A DNA stretch of 64,000 nt from an uncultured Saprospiraceae bacterium (GCA_937950315.1 CALFDU010000004.1:1-64000), one strand, 5' to 3'. Shown: positions 45,513 to 55,187, numbered from the stretch's first letter. Program-made: numbers and translations. The notes: generated from the sequence alone by a model not told the origin.

Positions 45513-46754
45513 TTAGATACTCTCTGACTGAAATACTTCAAAGTCAAACAGCAATGTAAATCTCAATGTGTTATCTAATGGATTCTGTGTATTGCTTGTT
45601 GGTACTAAGTATGAAATATCAAATCCAAATACATTGTACTTCAGTCCAGCTCCAACTGTCAAGAACTGTCTGTCACCTTTCAATGGATGCTCAAAGTAGT
45701 ATCCTGCTCTGACGGCAAACTGACGATCGTACCAGTATTCAACTCCTACAGAATATGAAATCTCTTGAAACTCTTCTCCGATGCCTCCTGGTGCATCTCC
45801 AAAGCTCCCTAAAATACCTGAGAACAATCCTTTTTCTCTGTAATCTGCAATCCCATTTTCATTTTCATCAAATTCTGGATTTTGGATTGGATTACCATCC
45901 TCATCAAAAATACTTGGCGAAATCGGAGTTGGTATCATCAACTTATTGATATCAAGTGCAAATGTAATCGTATTGTACTCATCAAAGTCCATTTCTAGTG
46001 CTGCTCCAATTCCCAAATTGGTAGGTATGAAGTCTCTCGTTGAGTTTCTAGTATAAGTAACTTTAGAACCAATATTAGAAATAGCAGCTCCTATCCTTAA
46101 TCGGCTGTCATATAATCCTACCTGAACTCTATCATTGTAAGTGAATGATAAATCTGCTGCAAATGATGTCGCAGTTGTAATATCAATTCCATTTACCATT
46201 TGTCCTGTCGCAAGATCAGAAAGCATATATTTTGCTGAAAGTCCTGCAGAAAAGTTATTGGCCAATTTGGTCGTATAACCCAAAGCTACTTCCCATTCTC
46301 TTGGTTTCCCTTCACCTGTAATCATTCCTTGAAGATCAGTAAAGTTGATATCTCCTAGTGAAAAGAACCTGATAGCTCCTCCAAATGACTGTCTATCATC
46401 TATTTTCATGTACCCAGAAAGATAAATAAGATATACATCCGTCAGCCCGATATTAGACAACCAAGGTGTATACGTAAACGCCAATCCTCTTTCTTTTGAG
46501 GCGAATGGAAGTTTAGAAGTATTAAAATGGATCGCATTGGTGCCATTATCAGTGGCAATTCCTGTATCACCCATACTTCCTGCTGCTGCATCTGGTACAA
46601 TTCTTAAGAAAGGCAATGCTCCTAAAATGGTGTTAGGTAGGCAATCTCCATTTGAATCAACAATACAACCCGGCCCTGGGTCAAATTGAGCTGAAACCTG
46701 TGAGGTCATGCCTAAAGTAAGAATTAAAGCAAAGATGCTTATGATTTTGTTCAT
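45513..46754 (-). CDS. porV: T9SS outer-membrane shuttle protein PorV
   Basis: The 413-residue FadL-like outer-membrane barrel has a signal peptide (MNKIISIFALILTLGMTSQV). The motifs are PFLRIVPDAAAGSMGDTGIA, then TNAIHFNTSKLPFASKERGL and FTYTPWLSNIGLTDVYLIYL. The C-terminus alternates to a final aromatic strand (RFTLLFDFEVF). PorV (LptO) carries folded CTD cargo from the SprA translocon to PorU for processing. It lies 41 bp downstream of porU on the same strand, with its own promoter box between them. Together with the many CTD-bearing proteins of the window, this supports a working type IX pathway. Confidence 0.95.
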   Translation of the reverse strand: MNKIISIFALILTLGMTSQVSAQFDPGPGCIVDSNGDCLPNTILGALPFLRIVPDAAAGSMGDTGIATDNGTNAIHFNTSKLPFASKERGLAFTYTPWLSNIGLTDVYLIYLSGYMKIDDRQSFGGAIRFFSLGDINFTDLQGMITGEGKPREWEVALGYTTKLANNFSAGLSAKYMLSDLATGQMVNGIDITTATSFAADLSFTYNDRVQVGLYDSRLRIGAAISNIGSKVTYTRNSTRDFIPTNLGIGAALEMDFDEYNTITFALDINKLMIPTPISPSIFDEDGNPIQNPEFDENENGIADYREKGLFSGILGSFGDAPGGIGEEFQEISYSVGVEYWYDRQFAVRAGYYFEHPLKGDRQFLTVGAGLKYNVFGFDISYLVPTSNTQNPLDNTLRFTLLFDFEVFQSESI

Positions 46755-46775
46755 TGTTAAACTTTATAATTCGTG

Positions 46776-46783
46776 CAAATATA
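46776..46783 (-). promoter_or_regulatory. Putative -7 box between porU and porV
   Basis: The minus strand reads TATATTTG, an exact TAnnTTTG match, 22 nt upstream of the porV start. It would allow porV to be transcribed separately from porU. Confidence 0.5.
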
Positions 46784-46795
46784 AGTTATTATACT

Positions 46796-49700
46796 TTATT
46801 TTAATATCAGCAGCTTCTTAAAATCACTTTCCATTTCCAGTTCAGCAGCGCTGTCAAGCACTTTGACCTTGTAGAGATATACTCCTTTTGCCAAATTCGA
46901 CCCATAATCATCAGTTCCATCCCAATGAATATCATCGGTTCGGAAGCCTTCAGCCAGCTGAGAGGTGGTGATTGATTTAACTAGTTTTCCTGATAAAGTG
47001 AAGATTGATATGTTTATATCAAGCATGGCACCGGCAAATTGGTGCTCAAAACTAAAGTTGGTTGACGTGGTAAAAGGATTTGGATAATTTAAAACATGCT
47101 CCAGGTTTGTATGATCTTTATCAACAACCCGAAACTCTAACTCTTTCTCAGTTGAATTATTGCACAGATCCCAGGCTTTTATTCTGATTTTATGCAATCC
47201 TGGTTCTAGTTGGCCAATAGGGTAACTTACTCTACCTCTATTGAAGTTATCCGTCTCAGATTCATACCAATCATTTAGCTTAATAGTCTTCGATTCATCA
47301 TCATCTATAACGGCGGTTATATCATGTCCGATGCTTGTACTACTGATGTTAATTCCAAATTCATCCTCAAGATTCACAAGTAGTCTTGGACTCAGAGAAG
47401 TAATCCCTCCAGAGACAAAACTCTCATCGTTCATGAAAATATCCATTTCAGGACCTTCCTGATCAGTGATGTCTGTCGAATTGGAACCACCGATCGTAAT
47501 TCCTGAATACAATCCTCCTGCATCTATTGAAACCTCATCCGTAGCATACATGCTTAATTTGCCAAATCCATAATTAAAATTGATTTCTTTTGGCAAAAGA
47601 AAGTCTATTGAAAATGACCCATTTACAACGGTGGCACTTCCTTTAAATAATATATTGTTTTGTAATTGGAAATTACGTATCTGACTTTTTTCAGGATTGT
47701 TTCCCAGTGTTTTAACATCAATGGGTTTGTCAAACAGGGTAACGAAAACCTTTCCATTAAACGCGCTCAACATCTGTTTAGCATCGTTTTCTATATGTCC
47801 TTTTAGGTTTACTTCTTGAAGTGCTCGTAGCGTATCAGCAGAAGAAGCTGTTATTGCCGATCCGTTAATTTCATCTAGGACTACATTGTGCTGCGGAGCA
47901 TTTAATCTCATGGCAGGATCTCCAATTAAAGTAAATTTCCTAGCATTGGATTGCAGTGAGTCAACACCTGTATTTTTTCCTCTTCTCATGATTTCTCCAA
48001 TACGCAGATAATCACCATCTTCCTTTTGAAATATATTTTCATACACTGATTCAGTAAGCCTCGCATTGTCCTGAGCATATACTGCTCTTGTGGTCGTAAA
48101 CAAAGCTACGGCACCTCCATTTGGATTGAGCATCGCTTCTTCTCCAGCAGAGGTGATGGATGGATCATCATAGCTAGTAAATGAACATGTCGCCGTAATA
48201 ATAATTGGCAATTTATTTATGTTGTCCCAGCTCCTAAGGTCATCTGCCAACAATACTCTTTCTTGTGCGAGACCACCTGGTCCTCCGTGTCCCAGATAAT
48301 TGTAAACCAGCACTCCTTTGTTTACAGTTTCTAATATTTTAGCCTTTGCAGCAGGGTATCTTTCTCCTCCCGGTGTAGACTCTTGAAGAAATGCATCAAA
48401 ATATATTTTCGATTGGTTAAATAGTGCAAATGAATCGTTCACCATCGTCGCAATATCATCAGCATCATTGATGTGGCGGTTATTATCTTCATCATCTGCT
48501 GAATATAAAATATTCAATTTCCAATCATTGTATTGAGTAGGAGAGGTGTCATAATGAATGATCTTATTTACCATATCCAAGGCTTCTTGACTGGATCTTG
48601 CAGGCAATCGTCCTACATTCAAGTCCAATGCCCCAGCAAAATTCTCTCCTTCATTTGGAGACAACATAGCAAAGTAATCGTCAAAAGGAAATCCTTCAAC
48701 GGGACTTAACGATTCGGAAGTCTGGTACGATGGTACATAGTTGGTGCGTGGAAGATTTTCTACAATATCTCGGTAATCGTAACTAGAATCACCGAGCAGC
48801 ATCATAAACTTTAGTGATTCATTTTGATTCTGCAGCACTCGTGCCATATCTCTGATAGCAGTTGGATCTTTTCGTCCACTTGCAAACTCGTTGTAAACAT
48901 GATTTATATCTACCATTTCGATTCGCAATGCATCAATGTTTGACCGGTGTTCTGCAAACAAATCTGCAGCTTCCTTGAAGTCTTTGTGGTAGACAATTAA
49001 ATAGTCAAAATTGTTAAGTCCTTTGATATTTTGATTGGCTACTTCTGAGACAAATTCTGGTGATGGGAAACTTCCACTTTCGTCAAATATTCTAAATGTC
49101 TTTACTCTATTATCTGTGTTGAAATGAAATTTATTCCCTTCTACACCGCAACTTCTTGTTTCGCTAAAATCAGTAACATCCCAAAGTTGCTTTTGGCCTA
49201 ATCCATTAAGTGTCCAACCAGCAGATGAATTGTTTTTTGAATCTACATGGTACAAAAGTTCGTTGTTGTCTAACCCGATTTCCTCTTCGGTTACAATCTG
49301 GATGAAATCCAACCAAGCTTTGTCTGTTGATTCACTTGGTTTATAACTTATGGTGATCGAAGGTGCAGGGTCAAGATCCAAAGATTCTGAAAGTGTTCTG
49401 GAATTGGCAAACCTCGCTTCTCCATTTCCAAGATTAGTACTTGAAAGAAAACTGGTAAAGGTTTGACCATCAATATTGTATTCTACCGTTGTTTGACTCG
49501 CCGATCTACCAGCAAAGACTGCACGTACATCTGAGTTTGTGCCAGGTAGTGGATTTACTTCTGTAAAATATTGAGAAAAGTCTTGATCCCATTGATTGGC
49601 AAATGCTTCACCAAACCATTGCTGACCGGATCCGTGTGTTCCAGGATTGCTACCTAAAAGATTTTCTTTTTCAATTTCATGTCGGTGAATGATGGTTCGA

Positions 49701-50203
49701 CTGATTAAATCTCTTTCTGAAGAACCTAAAGATTGCTGATTCTGAATTCGCTTTCCAGTTTCTTCGTTGAATTTGATGTATATGTAATTACTCTGATCAT
49801 AAATATTTGCGGTAAGCGCCACAATATCACCATCAAGTTCATAATTCTCAGGTCCAGGAACATAAAAGTAGATTCTATCCGAATCATCAAAACTTCCATC
49901 TCCGCTCCCAGTAACATACAAAGGGATTTCTATAGGGTCATTGATTGTGCTTTTTGAATTTAATCTAGGAAGGGTCCCTCCGCCGCCACAGAAGATTTGA
50001 ATCCTATTAGGATCTATATTGTTAACAATATCTCCCATATTGGTGTTAATAAAGGCTGGAGAAATAGAGTAAATTCCTGATTCCGGTACGGATAACTTAT
50101 AAATTGTCCCGGAACTCAAATTTGATTGAGATAATAACGGGGTAGTGACCAAAGAAAAGGTAACGAGGCAAAATAAAAGTGTAAGTTTAAGCGCTATGTT
50201 CAT
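46796..50203 (-). CDS. porU: T9SS sortase PorU (gingipain-family C25)
   Basis: The 1135-residue protein has a signal peptide (MNIALKLTLLFCLVTFSLVT) and N-terminal beta domains (residues 30-330). A C25 gingipain-like peptidase domain spans about 400-770, with the catalytic His639 in YNYLGHGGPGG and Cys673 in IITATCSFTSYDDPS. The 34-residue spacing between them agrees with RgpB. C-terminal Ig-like domains and its own sorting-domain-like end follow (LNYPNPFTTSTNFSFEH, then LAKGVYLYKVKVLDS). PorU removes the CTD signal of T9SS cargo and attaches it to a surface anchor. It pairs with porV downstream and is divergent from the PorP/SprF-type gene, a known arrangement in Bacteroidota. Confidence 0.96.
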   Translation of the reverse strand: MNIALKLTLLFCLVTFSLVTTPLLSQSNLSSGTIYKLSVPESGIYSISPAFINTNMGDIVNNIDPNRIQIFCGGGGTLPRLNSKSTINDPIEIPLYVTGSGDGSFDDSDRIYFYVPGPENYELDGDIVALTANIYDQSNYIYIKFNEETGKRIQNQQSLGSSERDLISRTIIHRHEIEKENLLGSNPGTHGSGQQWFGEAFANQWDQDFSQYFTEVNPLPGTNSDVRAVFAGRSASQTTVEYNIDGQTFTSFLSSTNLGNGEARFANSRTLSESLDLDPAPSITISYKPSESTDKAWLDFIQIVTEEEIGLDNNELLYHVDSKNNSSAGWTLNGLGQKQLWDVTDFSETRSCGVEGNKFHFNTDNRVKTFRIFDESGSFPSPEFVSEVANQNIKGLNNFDYLIVYHKDFKEAADLFAEHRSNIDALRIEMVDINHVYNEFASGRKDPTAIRDMARVLQNQNESLKFMMLLGDSSYDYRDIVENLPRTNYVPSYQTSESLSPVEGFPFDDYFAMLSPNEGENFAGALDLNVGRLPARSSQEALDMVNKIIHYDTSPTQYNDWKLNILYSADDEDNNRHINDADDIATMVNDSFALFNQSKIYFDAFLQESTPGGERYPAAKAKILETVNKGVLVYNYLGHGGPGGLAQERVLLADDLRSWDNINKLPIIITATCSFTSYDDPSITSAGEEAMLNPNGGAVALFTTTRAVYAQDNARLTESVYENIFQKEDGDYLRIGEIMRRGKNTGVDSLQSNARKFTLIGDPAMRLNAPQHNVVLDEINGSAITASSADTLRALQEVNLKGHIENDAKQMLSAFNGKVFVTLFDKPIDVKTLGNNPEKSQIRNFQLQNNILFKGSATVVNGSFSIDFLLPKEINFNYGFGKLSMYATDEVSIDAGGLYSGITIGGSNSTDITDQEGPEMDIFMNDESFVSGGITSLSPRLLVNLEDEFGINISSTSIGHDITAVIDDDESKTIKLNDWYESETDNFNRGRVSYPIGQLEPGLHKIRIKAWDLCNNSTEKELEFRVVDKDHTNLEHVLNYPNPFTTSTNFSFEHQFAGAMLDINISIFTLSGKLVKSITTSQLAEGFRTDDIHWDGTDDYGSNLAKGVYLYKVKVLDSAAELEMESDFKKLLILK

Positions 50204-50301
50204 ATTAGAATTGATAACTTTCGATTTATGTTACTAAAACGTTAATGGTGGTTTGGTATTGCGAGCTACAATAATATTTTAAATTAGTAAAAACCTAAGA
50301 C

Positions 50302-51291
50302 TTGAAGAAGACGAAATATTTGTTTTTAGCCCTATTTTTAATGCTGTTACAGTATTCCTCTGCCCAAGATTTGGTCTTTTCCCAATTTTACAATGCTCCT
50401 TTAGTCATAAATCCTGCCTTTGCAGGTAATTCGACGGCTGCTCAATTTTCAGGCAATTATAGATTACAATGGCCTGGTATCAGTTCAGCGTATGAGTCAT
50501 TTGCACTCGGTTATAACCAGTTCTTCAGAGATATTAACAGCGGACTAGGTCTTTCGGTTGTGTCCGATAGCGCTGGAGATGGAGCTTTACAGCATCTTTC
50601 GATTGGAGGCACTTATATGTACAAGGTAGTATTAAGGGGTGAATATCAATTAAAAATAGGGGTTGAGGCTGCTTTTGGTCAAAATAGACTCGATTGGAAT
50701 AAATTGCAATTTGGGGATCAATTATCAGCTGCAGGCCAAATTATTAGCCCTACCGAAGAATCTGTACCAGAAAACTTCAATAAAAGCTACCTAGATGTAT
50801 CAACCGGATTTCTAGTTTACAACAAGAGCTGGTTCGCCGGATTAACATTAAAACACCTAAATACGCCCGATAATGGCTTTATTTCCTCTAATTCGCTTAC
50901 AAGAGTAGGGTTACCTTTGCTATGGAATGCACATGTTGGATATCAATATTTGATCTCTCCTGGCAATAAACAAACCAAACCATCGTTTGTATCTCCAAGT
51001 CTTTTAGTGGCGAATCAAGCAGATTTCTGGCAAGTGAATGCAGGAGGATATGTTCAGCTGAAATCCCTTATTTTAGGGGCTTATTTTAGACATACACTCA
51101 ATAATTCTGATGCCGTTATTTTAGCTCTAGGAGTAAATTTAGATCCATTGAAAATCACTTACAGCTATGACTTGACTGTTTCTGGTTTGGGAGCTTCCAC
51201 GGGAGGAAGTCATGAAATGGGAGTAGTTTACACTTTGCCAAATAAAAGACAAGAATCTAATATTAATGATTGCTTCATGTTATTCCGCTAA
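50302..51291 (+). CDS. PorP/SprF-family type IX secretion membrane protein
   Basis: The 329-residue outer-membrane protein starts at a TTG that opens a signal peptide (KKTKYLFLALFLMLLQYSSA). The family signature is DLVFSQFYNAPLVINPAFAG near the mature N-terminus, followed by YRLQWPGISSAYESFALGYN, and later GYQYLISPGNKQTKPSFVSP. PorP/SprF proteins assist T9SS export of particular large cargo, such as SprB, and bind the Por/Gld ring proteins. It is divergent from porU (98-bp gap) and followed by gldJ. Which cargo it serves is unknown; the giant secreted protein of this window is one candidate by inference only. Confidence 0.92.
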   Translation: MKKTKYLFLALFLMLLQYSSAQDLVFSQFYNAPLVINPAFAGNSTAAQFSGNYRLQWPGISSAYESFALGYNQFFRDINSGLGLSVVSDSAGDGALQHLSIGGTYMYKVVLRGEYQLKIGVEAAFGQNRLDWNKLQFGDQLSAAGQIISPTEESVPENFNKSYLDVSTGFLVYNKSWFAGLTLKHLNTPDNGFISSNSLTRVGLPLLWNAHVGYQYLISPGNKQTKPSFVSPSLLVANQADFWQVNAGGYVQLKSLILGAYFRHTLNNSDAVILALGVNLDPLKITYSYDLTVSGLGASTGGSHEMGVVYTLPNKRQESNINDCFMLFR

Positions 51292-51342
51292 ATTTAGGCA
51301 TAAGGTGGTATGATTTGTGGTGTAATTATTGTTTAGTTTTAT

Positions 51343-51350
51343 TATATTTG
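51343..51350 (+). promoter_or_regulatory. Putative -7 promoter box of gldJ
   Basis: TATATTTG, an exact TAnnTTTG match, lies 26 nt upstream of the gldJ ATG at 51377 and after the stop of the PorP/SprF-type gene. It implies a short leader. A TTG triplet lies 25 nt upstream, slightly longer than the usual spacing. Confidence 0.5.
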
Positions 51351-51376
51351 GCAGGCAATTAACAAAAAACTTGGAA

Positions 51377-52882
51377 ATGAGACACGATCTAAAATCTATC
51401 CTCTTTTTTCTCTCTGTAATCGTAATGTTTTCAGCATGTAAGCAGACAAATGAAACGTCTTCTGCAACAGGTTGGGAATACAATAACCCAGAATGGGGTG
51501 GTTTTGAGAAACTAGATTATGAAGGACAAGCAACGGGACCCAACCTAGTACTTATTGAAGGTGGTACTTTTACTATGGGTACAGTGCAAGAGGATGTATC
51601 CTACGAATGGAATAATGTGCCACGTAGAGTAACAGTTTCTTCATTCTATATGGATGAGACTGAAGTTAGCAACATCAACTGGAAAGAGTATGTTACTTGG
51701 AACAGAAGAACTTATCAAGCATACCCACAAGTATGGAGAAATGCACTTCCTGATACATTAGTATGGAGAGAAGAGCTTTCTTATAACGAACCATTGGTTG
51801 AAACATATTACCGTCACCCTAGCTACGATGACTATCCAGTAGTAGGTGTTTCTTGGTTACAGGCTACTGAGTTCTGTAAGTGGAGAAGTGATAGAGTTAA
51901 CGAAATGATTCTTATCAATAGAGGAATCCTTAATCAAAATACAAATGAGCAAATTGACAGCGAAAGCTTCAATACTGGTGCTTACCTGAATGGTCAGTAC
52001 CAAGGTTCAGTAAGAGAAAATCTTCAAGACCTTAATTCTGGTGGTGAAAGACCTGTTAAGTTTGAAGATGGTATCCTACTTCCTGAATATAGACTTCCTA
52101 CAGAAGCTGAATGGGAGTATGCTGCACTTGCACTTCAAGGAAACCAATCAGCTTCTTCTGATGAGGTAATCACAGACAGAAGATATTATCCTTGGGAAGG
52201 AAATACAGCTAGATATAGAGTGAATGACAAATACCAAGGTAAGATCCTTGCCAACTTTAAAAGAGGAAGAGGAGATTACATGGGTATGGCTGGAGCCTTA
52301 AACGATAAAGCTTCAGGTCCTGGTCCTACAAGACAATATCTTCCTAATGATTTTGGTCTATTCAATATGGCTGGAAACGTAAATGAATGGTGTGCTGACG
52401 TATACAGACCATTGACTAGTGCTACGCTTTCAGATCCTGAAAACCAAGACCTTAATCCTTTTAGAGGAAACGTCTTTACAGAAATGGAAAGAGATGAAAA
52501 TGGACAACCAGTTGAAAAAGATAGTTTGGGTAGATTGAGATTCAAACAAGTTGAAGATGATACTGTAGGTTACAGAGAAAACTATAGAAAAGGAGATGTT
52601 AGAGATTATCAAGATGGTGATGAAGAGGATTTTGTAAAATATGGATACGGAGAATGGACTTTGATTAGTAACGAATCAAGAGTAATAAAAGGAGGATCAT
52701 GGGAAGATAGACTTTTCTGGTTATCACCTGGTTGCAGAAGATTCAAGCATGAAGCTAAAAGCGATAGAGACTTAGGTTTTAGATGTGCGATGATTAGAGT
52801 AGGTGGAGAGACTGGAAATGATGATATGGGAGGAAATGATTTTGGACAGAGTGGAAGTTCAGGTAAGAAAAGAAAGTATTAA
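51377..52882 (+). CDS. gldJ: Gliding motility lipoprotein GldJ
   Basis: The frame is open from 51329, but the ATG at 51377 opens the lipoprotein signal (MRHDLKSILFFLSVIVMFSA, lipid Cys21) and lies 26 nt after a promoter box, so it is preferred (501 residues). The protein has the formylglycine-generating-enzyme-like (SUMF1) fold without its catalytic role: GPNLVLIEGGTFTMGTVQED, then NVPRRVTVSSFYMDETEV, VVGVSWLQATEFCKWRSDRV and FNMAGNVNEWCADVYRP. GldJ is an outer-membrane lipoprotein needed for gliding and for GldK stability in Flavobacterium. Arginine codons are almost all AGA and usage is strongly biased, which suggests high expression. It is followed by a terminator and murF. Confidence 0.95.
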   Translation: MRHDLKSILFFLSVIVMFSACKQTNETSSATGWEYNNPEWGGFEKLDYEGQATGPNLVLIEGGTFTMGTVQEDVSYEWNNVPRRVTVSSFYMDETEVSNINWKEYVTWNRRTYQAYPQVWRNALPDTLVWREELSYNEPLVETYYRHPSYDDYPVVGVSWLQATEFCKWRSDRVNEMILINRGILNQNTNEQIDSESFNTGAYLNGQYQGSVRENLQDLNSGGERPVKFEDGILLPEYRLPTEAEWEYAALALQGNQSASSDEVITDRRYYPWEGNTARYRVNDKYQGKILANFKRGRGDYMGMAGALNDKASGPGPTRQYLPNDFGLFNMAGNVNEWCADVYRPLTSATLSDPENQDLNPFRGNVFTEMERDENGQPVEKDSLGRLRFKQVEDDTVGYRENYRKGDVRDYQDGDEEDFVKYGYGEWTLISNESRVIKGGSWEDRLFWLSPGCRRFKHEAKSDRDLGFRCAMIRVGGETGNDDMGGNDFGQSGSSGKKRKY

Positions 52883-52902
52883 TAAATACAAGTAATAAAT
52901 TT

Positions 52903-52938
52903 AAAATAGTCTCTGCTTTTGTAGAGACTATTTTTTTT
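52903..52938 (+). terminator. Intrinsic terminator of gldJ
   Basis: Perfect 12-bp arms 52903-52914 and 52923-52934 (AAAATAGTCTCT and its complement) around an 8-nt loop, followed by T residues to 52938. It lies 20 nt after the gldJ stop and 12 nt before murF, so murF needs read-through or its own promoter. Confidence 0.88.
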
Positions 52939-52950
52939 GCATACAATTCA

Positions 52951-54228
52951 ATGATGATGAACATTGATCATATTTATAATTGTTTCCTTGAGTCAGATGG
53001 CATAAGCACTGATTCAAGATCCATTCGCTCAGGGCAAATGTTTTTTGCTTTGAGTGGTACCAACTTCAATGGGAATAAGTTTGCCTTGAGCGCACACGAA
53101 AAAGGAGCCAAGTATCTTATTGTCGATGAGAAAGTGGAAATTGAAGGAGCGAGTATCATTCAGGTGGATAATGCGTTGCAATGCCTTCAAGAATTGGCTC
53201 AGTATCATAGAAAGCAGCTCGCCACACCAATTATTGCAATAACAGGGAGTAATGGAAAAACAACCACAAAAGAGCTTTGTCATGCCGTTCTATCTACCCA
53301 ATATAACTGTCATTACACCAAAGGCAATTTAAACAACCATATCGGTGTACCATTGACCTTGTTGGAGTTAAACGAAAAACATGAATTGGCAATTGTAGAA
53401 ATGGGTGCCAATCATCTGAATGAAATATATCCACTCTGCCAAATTGCAAAACCTGATTATGGCCTAATCACGAATATTGGTAAAGCACACTTGGAAGGAT
53501 TTGGATCACTAGAAGGAGTGAAAAAAGGCAAAGGAGAATTATTTGACTACCTAAAAGAAAAAGGGGGGACAATATTTTTTAATGGCGAAGATGAAAAATT
53601 AAAGGATCTTGCAGGAGACTACGAAAAGTCTATAAAATATTTTCCTTCTGGCATAACTCCCTTTCTATCAAACAAGGGATTGTTGAGTTTTAGGTGGAAT
53701 GAAATAGAGGTTTTCACCAATTTAACTGGAGAATACAATCTATATAATATTGCTGCTGCTATATTCCTAGGCACATACTTTAAAATTGAAACTAAGAAAA
53801 TAGAAGATGCAATTTCAGAGTATGTCCCAACAAACAATAGATCTCAAATTTTATCTCAAAATGGGGTAGAATATTTTCTGGATGCATACAATGCCAATCC
53901 GTCGAGCATGAAATTAAGTATTGATAGCTTTCTATCTATTGAAGGTGAAAATAAAGTGTTGATACTTGGTGATATGTTGGAGCTTGGTGACGTTTCCAAT
54001 ATGGAGCATCAAGCCATTGTGAATCATTTGCTCCAACAAGATTTTAAATCGGGCTACCTTGTAGGTAACGAATTTGGTGTATGCGATTTTGGTAGTGACC
54101 ATAGAATACAACACTGCCAAAGCGTTGATGAATTAAAAATTCACTTGAAATCTTCTCCCTTGGTAAAAGACACAAAAGTTTTACTCAAAGGATCTAGGGG
54201 TATAGGTCTTGAGAAATTATTGAATTAA
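52951..54228 (+). CDS. murF: UDP-N-acetylmuramoyl-tripeptide--D-alanyl-D-alanine ligase
   Basis: The 425-residue Mur ligase adds D-Ala-D-Ala to UDP-MurNAc-tripeptide in the cytoplasmic phase of peptidoglycan synthesis. The N-terminal UDP-binding part shows STDSRSIRSGQMFFALSGTN. The central ATP-binding P-loop is ITGSNGKTTTKE (residues 97-108), followed by TKGNLNNHIGVPLTLLEL and AIVEMGANHLNEI. The C-terminal domain has YFLDAYNANPSSMKLSIDSF and LILGDMLELG. It starts with three ATG codons; the first is used, though the family usually begins around the third. It ends 4 bp inside the convergent ureohydrolase-like gene. Linkage to gldJ and porU is seen in other Bacteroidota, from memory. Confidence 0.95.
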   Translation: MMMNIDHIYNCFLESDGISTDSRSIRSGQMFFALSGTNFNGNKFALSAHEKGAKYLIVDEKVEIEGASIIQVDNALQCLQELAQYHRKQLATPIIAITGSNGKTTTKELCHAVLSTQYNCHYTKGNLNNHIGVPLTLLELNEKHELAIVEMGANHLNEIYPLCQIAKPDYGLITNIGKAHLEGFGSLEGVKKGKGELFDYLKEKGGTIFFNGEDEKLKDLAGDYEKSIKYFPSGITPFLSNKGLLSFRWNEIEVFTNLTGEYNLYNIAAAIFLGTYFKIETKKIEDAISEYVPTNNRSQILSQNGVEYFLDAYNANPSSMKLSIDSFLSIEGENKVLILGDMLELGDVSNMEHQAIVNHLLQQDFKSGYLVGNEFGVCDFGSDHRIQHCQSVDELKIHLKSSPLVKDTKVLLKGSRGIGLEKLLN

Positions 54229-55187
54229 CTCAAGCAATACTTATACAGTCTATCCGGAATGTTTCCTTCTTTAGATTGTATGAAATCTTCATGCAGGCAA
54301 GGGAAATATTCTGTGTTTTCGCCATACTTCATCCACCATCTTCCTGAACGCTGGCCCTTAAGGAAAGTCAACGGTTCTTCAAAGTATTCCGAATTGATGA
54401 CATAACTAATGTGCTCATCTTCAGCTGGCGATTCGTAATTTAAGTTCAACAATCCTTCTAAGTAGTACCAAGCCATCGTAGAGACACAAGCGGCATATTC
54501 CTTTGCGATATTTCCAAAGGCAAACTGAGGTTGTAAATTTGGAAAATGGGCGATCCGCATGTTAGGAGTAATCCCAGCATATCGGCTTATTTGAGAAGCT
54601 TCTTCTAATGTTAAACCAACAATATTGTTTGCTTCTATTCCGAGGTCTGCCTGCTTAATCGCACTTAAGTCAAATGAAATATTTGAACAGGTTCTCATCA
54701 AAGGCTCTACCATCATTGAGTTTTTTCTAAGCTCACCCAGGGAGATGTTTTGATATTCATCGATTTGGTTATAGTCTTTCAACTTGGCCAAATGTCTTTG
54801 ATAACCTATAAATTTTTTCATTTCATTTCTATGTCCTGCATCGAGAATTTTGCTGACTACAGCAGTCGATTTAGAAAAGGATAGGGGAGCTCCTCCTATC
54901 ACTATCAAAGGTATCTGACTTGAAAGTTTTTCAAGATTTTTTACGAGATTATCAGACTTTGCCACCAGCCCAAAGTCAATTACCGGAAGTTGGAAGTGAT
55001 CTCCAAACAAGTAAAAGTTGTTTCTAAAGGCAGTTAAGCTCTTCTCATCGATGCCCACAATTCCCAATTGATAATCAGCAACATTATGAAGATTTTGATC
55101 GTAGAAGGTCAGGTTTTCGAAAATTGAACCTGAATTACTTTGGTTTAGCGTATGTTCGTCGAACATCAATGATTTCAAAAAATACAT
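54225..55187 (-). CDS. Ureohydrolase-like (arginase/formimidoylglutamase family) protein, metal site degenerate
   Basis: The 320-residue protein follows the arginase fold: LIVIGGAPLSFSKSTAVVSK in place of the GGxHS motif, and NISFDLSAIKQADLGIEANN in place of the SxDxDxxDPxxAP motif. The C-terminal LKGQRSGRWWMKYGEN is typical of a Bacteroidota-only subgroup. The usual DAHxD metal-binding motif is absent, so ureohydrolase catalysis is doubtful. The family is often annotated as formimidoylglutamase. From memory, its members tend to occur near T9SS or gliding genes, and here it is convergent with murF in the gldJ region. It may have been recruited as a structural or regulatory protein; the true role is unknown. 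Confidence 0.8.
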   Translation of the reverse strand: MYFLKSLMFDEHTLNQSNSGSIFENLTFYDQNLHNVADYQLGIVGIDEKSLTAFRNNFYLFGDHFQLPVIDFGLVAKSDNLVKNLEKLSSQIPLIVIGGAPLSFSKSTAVVSKILDAGHRNEMKKFIGYQRHLAKLKDYNQIDEYQNISLGELRKNSMMVEPLMRTCSNISFDLSAIKQADLGIEANNIVGLTLEEASQISRYAGITPNMRIAHFPNLQPQFAFGNIAKEYAACVSTMAWYYLEGLLNLNYESPAEDEHISYVINSEYFEEPLTFLKGQRSGRWWMKYGENTEYFPCLHEDFIQSKEGNIPDRLYKYCLS

